This document shows positions 1 through 5,086 of a stretch of 5,086 bases of DNA, one piece after another. Under the pieces are notes generated by a model, which made no database searches, was not told where the DNA came from, and saw only the letters and a list, made by a program, of their open reading frames with translations. The DNA is taken from positions 1-5,086 of the forward strand of contig JAUWSZ010000268.1 in NCBI GenBank assembly GCA_030609865.1. Reading direction: 5' to 3'. The stretch is from a bacterium (lineage in GTDB: Bacteria; Desulfobacterota; DSWW01). Within the stretch, counting starts at the first letter, position 1. Each line of letters begins with the position of its first letter. Made by a program: the position numbers and the translations under genes.

Positions 1-2
1 CC

Positions 3-605
3 GTTCCGGAACCGTTGATCAGGCGCGTGCTGGAGGCGGGCCGGTTTGCGCCCAGTGCCGGTAACCACCAGCCCTGGAAGTTCGTCGTGGTCACAGACAA
101 GGATTTCATCCGGGAGCTGGAAGAGGCCGCCTACGGTGTCGTGAACATGATGCACGCTGCCTATCACAACGACGCCATGGTCATGGGCCTGGTTCAGATG
201 CTCGGGGACCCGACTCCGGTAGGCATCCTCGATCCCCGCGTTCAGGGAGGGGTCAGCTGTGTAGCCAGAAAGGAACTGCCCTGCTACCTGGACGCGCCCG
301 CTGTCATCTTCCTGGCTACGAACGACAAGGCGGCCGCCCCTGACCTGCAGGCCGGGATCTGCGGCCAGAACATGAACCTCGCCGCCCAGGCCCTGGGGTT
401 GGGCTTCTGCTGGTCCGGGTTCGCTTCGATGGTCGAGAACGTACCCGAGCTCAAGGCAAAGCTGGGGTTCGAAGCCCCCTGGCGTATAGCGACCACCATC
501 GCCCTCGGCTATCCCAAGTTCAAGCAAAAGGGTGTGGTGCCCAGGGAATTCCGGCCCGTTACCTGGTTCCGTCCCGGCGCCGGAGGGCCCGAAGTCGAGG
601 AATAG
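3..605 (+). CDS. Nitroreductase-family flavoprotein, 5'-truncated by the window
   Basis: This is the C-terminal ~200 residues of an FMN-dependent nitroreductase-fold oxidoreductase; the family uses NAD(P)H or other donors to reduce nitro groups, quinones, enones or flavins in the cytoplasm. The reading frame is open to the first bases of the window, and residues before the first possible start (TTG at 15) already fit the family (PEPLIRRVLEAGRFAPSAGN), so the true start is upstream. Counting the codon at position 3 as residue 1, the FMN-phosphate-binding motif RFAPSAGNHQPW lies at 14-25, the helix beginning GICGQNMNLAAQALGLG at 118-134, and the closing strand IALGYP at 166-171. The C-terminus (RPVTWFRPG) is also typical. 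Some anaerobe relatives carry an N-terminal ferredoxin domain, which cannot be judged here. The gene is followed by an intrinsic terminator 25 bases after the stop, so it ends its transcript. Substrate unknown; family assignment is firm. Confidence 0.9.
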   Translation, partial: VPEPLIRRVLEAGRFAPSAGNHQPWKFVVVTDKDFIRELEEAAYGVVNMMHAAYHNDAMVMGLVQMLGDPTPVGILDPRVQGGVSCVARKELPCYLDAPAVIFLATNDKAAAPDLQAGICGQNMNLAAQALGLGFCWSGFASMVENVPELKAKLGFEAPWRIATTIALGYPKFKQKGVVPREFRPVTWFRPGAGGPEVEE

Positions 606-629
606 AGGCGCAAAGTCCTTTCATTTAGA

Positions 630-674
630 GCGGGAATCCAGTGATTTCAGTGAGTTATGGATTCCCGCTTTTTT
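630..674 (+). terminator. Rho-independent terminator after the nitroreductase gene
   Basis: A perfect 11-bp stem is formed by GCGGGAATCCA (630-640) and TGGATTCCCGC (658-668), with a 17-base loop, followed directly by six T residues (669-674). Pairs at 627-629 with 669-671 could lengthen the stem. It lies 25 bases after the nitroreductase stop codon. The arm sequence GGATTCCCGC also resembles the core of small palindromic repeats scattered in many bacterial genomes, so it may be such an element acting as a terminator. Confidence 0.85.
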
Positions 675-806
675 CTTTACCTCAACGGGATCGAGGAAAC
701 CTGGTTCATTCAGAACATGTCGAATGGCAAGTCTCGGTTTTCACCGGCCCACATGGCAGACGACTTCGTGGAATTCATCCTGCGCGGCATCACAAAGCGC
801 GCATGA
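657..806 (+). pseudogene. Probable remnant of a TetR/AcrR-type regulator (C-terminal end only)
   Basis: A 49-codon ORF runs from ATG at 657 to TGA at 804-806. From about 681 onward it reads as real protein: LNGIEETWFIQNM, then AHMADDFVEFILRGI near the end. Most codons end in G or C, as in the neighbouring genes. The closing pattern of an amphipathic helix ending in FILRGI is like the last helices of the ligand-binding domain of TetR/AcrR regulators. No helix-turn-helix half is present: an in-frame TGA lies just upstream (651-653), and the first codons overlap the right arm of the terminator hairpin. There is no good Shine-Dalgarno before the ATG. The simplest reading is the tail of a deleted regulator gene that once stood upstream of the dehydrogenase. 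A small functional ORF or a chance open frame are alternatives. The TetR assignment is from pattern recognition only. Confidence 0.45.
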
Positions 807-830
807 CTATGATTTCTTCTCAAACTGAAA

Positions 831-837
831 AGGAGGG
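831..837 (+). promoter_or_regulatory. Strong ribosome-binding site for the dehydrogenase gene
   Basis: AGGAGGG, preceded by an A-run, ends seven bases before the ATG at 845. This fixes the start there rather than at upstream in-frame codons such as GTG 641, which would add 68 residues ahead of the Rossmann strand. Confidence 0.85.
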
Positions 838-844
838 TGCACAA

Positions 845-1986
845 ATGAAAGCATTGGTATTGGGAGGCTGTGGGGCGCAGGCCCTGCCCGCCGTCGAGGA
901 CTTGATCGCCAGTGAGGATATCAACCAGGTCACCATCGGGGATATCGATCAGGAAAAAGCCGAACTGCTGGCCGCGAAGTTGAAGAGCCCGAAGCTTTCT
1001 ACGCAAAGGATCGACGTGAATGACCACCCGGGGCTCGTGGACTGTATGAAGGGTGCAGATATCATCCTGAATTGCACGGGCCCGTACCATCTCCTGGGTG
1101 TCAAGGTGTTGAAGGCGGCCATAGAGGCGGGTAAGCACTACGTGGATTACTGCGACGACTACGATGCCACACTCGATATGCTCGAACTCGACGGTGCTGC
1201 CAAGAAGAAGGGGGTCACCGCCATCATCGGCCTAGGCGCCAGTCCCGGGCTGTGCAATCTGATCGCAAAGCACGGGGCCGACAAGCTGGACAGTACGGAT
1301 GAAATAAGGATCTTCTGGGTAATTGCTGAGGGAGAACCTGAAGGGCCCGCAGTCCTCGACCATATGTTTCACATGGTGTCCGGGGATGTGCCCCAGTTCC
1401 TGGATGGAAAGATGGTCAACGTCCCGGGGGCCTTTCCGGTGCAGAGGAGATCGTTGAATTTCCGGCCCCTCACGGTGCATTGCCGGTCTTCTACGTTGGG
1501 CATCCTGAACCGATCACGCTGAGTCGAGTCATTCCGGGGGTCAAGACCGTTGTCAACAAGGGAGCTCTCCCCGGCGAAATGATTGGGCTCTTTCAAGGAT
1601 TGAAAGAACTGGGCCTGATGGGGGCCGAGCCTGTTTCCGTCAAGGGGCAGGATGTTTCCCCAAGGGACCTGCTCGTGACCCTCATGTCCTCCGCCCCGCA
1701 CGAGGAACTTCCGCCCGAAGAAACCCTCAGTGCCATGGTCATGCAGGTCACCGGCACGAAGGATGGGAATCCGGTGACCCTCGAGTACGCCGGTCTCGCG
1801 AACATGGCCCCCTGTACGAGTCTGCCTGCCTCACTGGGCGTTCGGATGTTGGCTCGGGGAAAGGTAAAGGAGGCAGGCGTTCTCCCGCCGGAGGCGTGCC
1901 TGGAGTTGGGCCCCTTCCAGGCGATGCTGAAGGAAAGAGGACTCGCGGATTTCCATGAAAAGGCAATCGTGACAACATCTCTGTAG
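845..1986 (+). pseudogene. Saccharopine dehydrogenase-like NAD(P)-binding oxidoreductase, frameshifted
   Basis: The family contains NAD(P)-dependent oxidoreductases such as saccharopine and carboxynorspermidine dehydrogenases; the substrate here cannot be named. The first frame (845-1522) shows an N-terminal Rossmann fold: MKALVLGGCGAQA with the glycine motif at residues 7-12, an acidic residue after strand 2 (GDID, 32-35), NCTGPY at 76-81, and the family-typical GASPGLCN at 131-138. After about residue 197 this frame becomes arginine/serine-rich nonsense and stops at 1522. The family-like sequence resumes in the next frame: SGAEEIVEFPAPHGALPVFY from 1435, then HPEPITLSRVIPG and onward to the stop at 1986. 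One lost base in the GGGGG (1426-1430) or TTT (1433-1435) run explains this. Restored, the protein is 380 residues, a normal length for the group. It could be a real broken gene or a sequencing/assembly indel; the intact remainder favours the latter or a very recent mutation. Unrepaired, the product is 225 residues and lacks the C-terminal domain. It is probably a single-gene unit. Confidence 0.85.
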
Positions 1987-2101
1987 TCGTGATTCCAGGG
2001 AGAGCCTGAGCCCGTCGAATCCGTGCTTTGAAACCCCTTCCAAAAATTCGGAAATCGTTCTAGTATGTTGCGACACTAATTTTCCCATATAGCCGAGAGA
2101 C

Positions 2102-2123
2102 CCATAATGCATTTATATTATGG
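2102..2123. promoter_or_regulatory. AT-rich inverted repeat, candidate operator/promoter region of the propeller-exporter operon
   Basis: CCATAAT (2102-2108) and ATTATGG (2117-2123) are perfect 7-base inverted arms around an 8-base AT-rich centre. They lie in the most AT-rich part (about 2070-2125) of the 248-base spacer between the dehydrogenase stop and the propeller start, 112 bases before ATG 2235. The arm CATAAT itself resembles a -10 box, and TATTAT overlaps the right arm, but no convincing -35 box is placed at 16-18 bases. No T-run follows, so it is not a terminator. Its function as an operator is inferred from symmetry and position only. I see no RNA gene in the rest of the spacer. 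Confidence 0.3.
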
Positions 2124-2234
2124 TTGTATCGCAGCTACGTCCTCCTCAGCCCTTCGAATCCCATTTTCATCCTTGGCTGGAAGAACGGTTCCGTCTTCTC
2201 AGGAAGGCTACATCCAATTGGGGGGATACCCTTG

Positions 2235-3239
2235 ATGAGCAGGCACGATCGCAGCTTGACCGGATTACGGACGTCCGTCCTCCTTGTTTGTCTGTGTCTT
2301 CTTGCGCCCATGGCCGCACACGCCGAACAGGGCGGGAAGGCTCATGATGACCTGTTCTCCGTGACCTTTCCCACGGAGAAGGAAGGCTGGGCCTGCGGGC
2401 GATACGGTACGATCCTGCACACCTCGGACGGAGGCGCAACGTGGAGCCCCCAGTCGAGCGGCACGACCTTTACCCTGTCCGGCATCTGTTTCACGGATTC
2501 GAAGAACGGCTGGGCCGTGGGGAACGAGGGTACGATCGTGCACACGAGCGACGGTGGCCGGACCTGGACACTGCAGGAGAGTCCTGTGGACTACTTCCAC
2601 ATGGATGTCACCTTCGTAAATCCACTCAAAGGATTCATCTCCTCCGAGAGGACTCACATCCTGGCCACGGATGACGGTGGCAAGACCTGGGGAGTCCAGT
2701 TCGAGGACGAAGACTACATCCTCAAGTCCATCTCCTTCTGCGACGAGCAGCACGGCTGGGCCGTGGGTGAGTTCGGACACACCTACCACACGAAGGACGG
2801 GGGAAAGAGCTGGGCGAGACAGGCCGGCTTCTACGAAATGGACTGGGACACGGGTTTTATCACGGGGGATGATTTCCTGTTCGACGTGGTTGCAATCGAC
2901 CCAAAGACTGCCTGGGCCGTGGGAATACTGGGTACCGTGAAAAGGACAACGGACGGAGGCGAGACCTGGGAAAAGGTCTCTCTGGATTTGCCGAAAGTCC
3001 AGCTCTACAGCATTGCCTCCGATGGGGCGGGCATGATTGCGATCGGAGGCAACGGCTTGTGCGTGTTCTCGCCGGATGCAGGTGTTACGTGGCAGCCTGC
3101 CAAGTTCGAGCCGACCATCGAGTATGGCTGGATTTACGGCATGGGGGGCCGGGGGCCGGGACAGGTCGTGGCGTGCGGGGACGAGGGCGTGATCTATCGG
3201 AGACCCTCGGGGGGTAACTGGAAGAGAATCGATTACTGA
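2235..3239 (+). CDS. Secreted YCF48/BNR-type seven-bladed beta-propeller protein
   Basis: The 334-residue product begins with a Sec signal peptide: basic residues up to R12, a hydrophobic core around 14-26, and a likely cut after AHA (28-30), so it acts in the periplasm or outside. The mature part is a chain of blades, each with a strand like GWAVG followed by an Asp-box. Asp-box cores are at SDGGATW (64-70), SDGGRTW (105-111), DDGGKTW (146-152), KDGGKSW (187-193), TDGGETW (239-245), PDAGVTW (280-286) and a degenerate PSGGNW (324-329): seven blades. This architecture matches YCF48/HCF136-like and BNR-repeat proteins, which serve mainly as assembly or binding scaffolds rather than enzymes; no catalytic residues are evident. 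ATG 2235 is preferred over TTG 2124 because it puts the signal peptide at the N-terminus and has a G-rich stretch (2220-2225) nine bases upstream, though that Shine-Dalgarno is not ideal. Its stop is 14 bases before the RND exporter start, so the two are co-transcribed and the propeller is probably a periplasmic partner of the exporter. Confidence 0.9.
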   Translation: MSRHDRSLTGLRTSVLLVCLCLLAPMAAHAEQGGKAHDDLFSVTFPTEKEGWACGRYGTILHTSDGGATWSPQSSGTTFTLSGICFTDSKNGWAVGNEGTIVHTSDGGRTWTLQESPVDYFHMDVTFVNPLKGFISSERTHILATDDGGKTWGVQFEDEDYILKSISFCDEQHGWAVGEFGHTYHTKDGGKSWARQAGFYEMDWDTGFITGDDFLFDVVAIDPKTAWAVGILGTVKRTTDGGETWEKVSLDLPKVQLYSIASDGAGMIAIGGNGLCVFSPDAGVTWQPAKFEPTIEYGWIYGMGGRGPGQVVACGDEGVIYRRPSGGNWKRIDY

Positions 3240-3253
3240 AGAGGCTCAACAAG

Positions 3254-5086
3254 ATGACGGAAGAGAAGCGCACTTTTCTGGACAGATTTGCCTGGTTCGC
3301 CAGCTCACACCGGCTCCTGGTCCTGGTGCTGACCCTGATCGTGGCCAGCGGGTTTGCCTACGGCACGACCCGGATCAAGGGTGAGGTTGTCATCGAAGAG
3401 CTTCTGCCCTATGCCCATCCGTACCTCAAGATCATGATCGAGTTCTCCGAGGTCTTCGGCAGCGGCGGCTCGTTTGTGGCCATTGCGCTTCAGGCCAATG
3501 ATGGTGACATCTTCAGAAAGTCGATTCTCGAGAAGGTGCAGGCCATCGACCAGGAGGTGGCCCTCTGGCCCGAGACCTACCGGATCCTGACCATTTCGAT
3601 CGGCAGCCGCGCCACCAAGGTCGTCCGGCCCGTGGGGGAGGGGGAGATCCGGGTCAAGCCCCTGATGTGGCCCGACGTGCCCGATACCGAAGAGGGTGTA
3701 CGGCAGCTCAAGAAGGACATCTTCTCCGACCCGATCCTGCGGGGAATCCTTGTCTCCCGCGACGGCACCTCTGCGATGGTTCTCACGCAATTCAAGGAAG
3801 ACATCTCGTACGCCCGTTCCTTCGAGATGCTCGAGAAACTCGAGGCGAAGTACACCGACGACGAGACCGAGGTGTATCTGGTCGGGTTCCCCGTGCTGAT
3901 GGGATGGATCTACGGATACAAGACCCAGATCATGATGGTCATGGGGCTAAGCGTCCTCCTGATGATCATCGTGCTGTTCTTCTCGTTCCAGAACTTCGTC
4001 GGCATGGCGGTGCCCATGGGCTTCGGGGTGATCAGTACGGCCATGGGCCTGGGGTTCATCGGCTGGACGGGCATCAACTTCAGCCCCTTGCAGTACGTGC
4101 TGGCCTTCCTGGTGGCGGCCCGAATGGTCAGCCACTCGGTCCAGATCACCCACCGGTACATGGAGGAGATGGTCGAATACCGGGACAAGGGCAAGGCCTG
4201 CTACGAGACGATGCGCTCCATGCTGCTGCCGAACTGGGCCGGTGTGGTCACCGATGCAGCCGGCTTCTTCATCCTGATCCTGGTGAAGATCGCCCTGCTG
4301 CAGATGGTGGCCGTCTTCATGACCTTCTGGATGCTCACGGTCGCCCTGTGCGGGGTCATTACGCCGATCCTGTGCAGCTACATGCCTCTCACGCGGGCCA
4401 GTGAGGCCTGGGTGCGGAAGAGCGCCAAGGCGAGCTGGCTGGACAAGCTCTGTGTGGGCGCGGCGGAGTTCTCGATCGGGCGGGGCAAGTCTGTCGTGGC
4501 GTTGACGGCGGCCGGGTTGCTCCTCTTCTGTGTCTATCAGGCAACGAATCTGAAGATCGGAGATGCGAGTCCCGGCTCCCCTCTTCTCTGGCCGGACCAC
4601 CCGTACAACCTGGACCAGACGGTCGTGGACCGGACCTTTGACATCTCCTCCGAGGATTTCACCCTCTACTACAAGGGGGAGGAGGGTTCGGTTTACGACG
4701 ACGACGCCATTCTGAATACCTTCGAGGGCTTCGACCGGCACATGATGACTTCCCTTCCGGATATCTACAAGTCCTCCGACTCGATTATCGGCCTGATGAA
4801 GGCCTTGAATTATATCATGCACGATGGGGATGTGCTGTGGAGGGAACTGCCGCCCGACCCCATAACCATGACCAACATCATCGGCTGGACCCGGGACCAG
4901 GTCGATGTCTACACCATGTCCCGGTATTTCGACAGCGACATGAGCAAAGCACAGATCACCCTGTATTTCGCTGACCACACCTCGGACAACCTGCTTCGGA
5001 TTCGAGAAGCGGCTTACGCGTTCTTCGAGGAACACCCGATGAAGATCGAGAAGGGTGAGTTCTTCCTCGCCGGCGGCAGGATCGGC
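3254..5086 (+). CDS. RND-superfamily (MMPL/HAE3-like) exporter, 3'-truncated by the window
   Basis: An open frame of 611 codons runs from ATG 3254 to the window edge without a stop. The start has a GAGG-type Shine-Dalgarno (3241-3244) nine bases upstream. The layout is that of an RND permease: transmembrane segment 1 at about residues 20-37, a ~185-residue periplasmic loop, then a block of five segments (about 226-244, 250-271, 278-298, 330-345 and 349-376), segment 7 at 413-430, and the start of the second periplasmic loop. Family members of this type are usually about 800-900 residues, so roughly a quarter to a third, including segments 8-12, is missing. Such proteins are proton-driven inner-membrane pumps for lipids, hopanoids or other hydrophobic compounds; the substrate here is unknown. 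Segment 4 reads AARMVSHSVQITHRY (288-302), lacking the acidic Asp-Tyr relay of MmpL proteins. Segment 5 retains the TDAAGFF pattern. The tight link with the secreted propeller gene suggests one export complex. Confidence 0.9.
   Translation, partial: MTEEKRTFLDRFAWFASSHRLLVLVLTLIVASGFAYGTTRIKGEVVIEELLPYAHPYLKIMIEFSEVFGSGGSFVAIALQANDGDIFRKSILEKVQAIDQEVALWPETYRILTISIGSRATKVVRPVGEGEIRVKPLMWPDVPDTEEGVRQLKKDIFSDPILRGILVSRDGTSAMVLTQFKEDISYARSFEMLEKLEAKYTDDETEVYLVGFPVLMGWIYGYKTQIMMVMGLSVLLMIIVLFFSFQNFVGMAVPMGFGVISTAMGLGFIGWTGINFSPLQYVLAFLVAARMVSHSVQITHRYMEEMVEYRDKGKACYETMRSMLLPNWAGVVTDAAGFFILILVKIALLQMVAVFMTFWMLTVALCGVITPILCSYMPLTRASEAWVRKSAKASWLDKLCVGAAEFSIGRGKSVVALTAAGLLLFCVYQATNLKIGDASPGSPLLWPDHPYNLDQTVVDRTFDISSEDFTLYYKGEEGSVYDDDAILNTFEGFDRHMMTSLPDIYKSSDSIIGLMKALNYIMHDGDVLWRELPPDPITMTNIIGWTRDQVDVYTMSRYFDSDMSKAQITLYFADHTSDNLLRIREAAYAFFEEHPMKIEKGEFFLAGGRIG

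Noticed and set aside
781..803. Inverted repeat TGCGCG / CGCGCA before the dehydrogenase start
   Set aside because: Only six GC-rich pairs with an 11-base loop, no T-run after it, and it lies within the tail of the 657-806 coding-like frame; chance is likely in GC-rich DNA.
808..813. TATGAT, a possible -10 box for the dehydrogenase gene
   Set aside because: No -35 element is seen at 16-18 bases upstream, and the TG dinucleotide (804-805) is one base too far for an extended -10; support is too weak to list as a promoter.
1426..1437. Programmed ribosomal frameshift in the dehydrogenase gene
   Set aside because: The zero-frame codons GGG GCC TTT CCG do not form an X-XXY-YYZ slippery heptamer, I saw no clear downstream stem, and this enzyme family is not known for recoding.
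2145..2170. Possible tRNA T-loop (TTCGAATC) in the spacer before the propeller gene
   Set aside because: The flanking five bases (AGCCC and CCCAT) do not pair to form a T-stem, and no anticodon or acceptor arms are present.
2120..2347. 75-codon plus-strand ORF overlapping the start of the propeller gene
   Set aside because: The early part is fairly protein-like, but it has no Shine-Dalgarno or family pattern, and its second half is an out-of-frame reading of the signal-peptide region.
3667..4404. Plus-strand 245-codon open frame inside the exporter gene
   Set aside because: It is out of frame with the exporter, has arginine/glycine/histidine-rich low-complexity composition, and lacks any recognisable motif; a shadow frame.
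3947..5035. Long (362-codon) minus-strand open frame opposite the exporter
   Set aside because: It lies wholly antisense to a convincing membrane-protein frame. Its translation is rich in His, Asp, Gly and Arg with no domain pattern, as expected for the complement of GC-biased codons.

Overview
The window is GC-rich, with a strong preference for G or C in third codon positions, and the layout looks like an environmental anaerobic proteobacterium. I lean towards Desulfobacterota (former Deltaproteobacteria) because of the gene types and the dense plus-strand arrangement. That is an inference from style and family content, not something the sequence proves.

Layout, all genes on the plus strand. 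(1) Positions 3-605 hold the C-terminal ~200 residues of a nitroreductase-family flavoprotein; its start lies before the window. (2) Positions 630-674 form a strong intrinsic terminator. It is immediately followed, and overlapped on its right arm, by a 49-codon ORF (657-806) that looks like the C-terminal end of a TetR/AcrR-type regulator with its DNA-binding half missing. (3) Positions 845-1986 encode a saccharopine-dehydrogenase-like NAD(P)-binding oxidoreductase. It has a perfect Shine-Dalgarno sequence but a one-base frameshift near 1426-1435. Restoring one base would give a normal ~380-residue protein. (4) Positions 1987-2234 are a 248-base spacer with an AT-rich patch and a 7+7 bp inverted repeat (2102-2123), a candidate operator or promoter region. 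(5) Positions 2235-3239 encode a secreted seven-bladed beta-propeller of the YCF48/BNR (Asp-box) type. (6) Fourteen bases later, at 3254, an RND-superfamily (MMPL/HAE3-like) inner-membrane exporter begins and runs off the end of the window (611 codons seen).

The propeller and the RND exporter form a clear two-gene operon. From what I recall of proteobacterial genomes, this pair often sits with DUF1329 and DUF1302 envelope proteins and probably forms a poorly characterised cross-envelope export system for a hydrophobic molecule. The partner genes would lie beyond position 5086 and cannot be seen. The exporter also has an unusual fourth transmembrane segment in which the usual acidic proton-relay motif is replaced by an Arg-x-x-Ser-His-Ser sequence. 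The nitroreductase and the dehydrogenase are separate transcription units with no evident link to the exporter.
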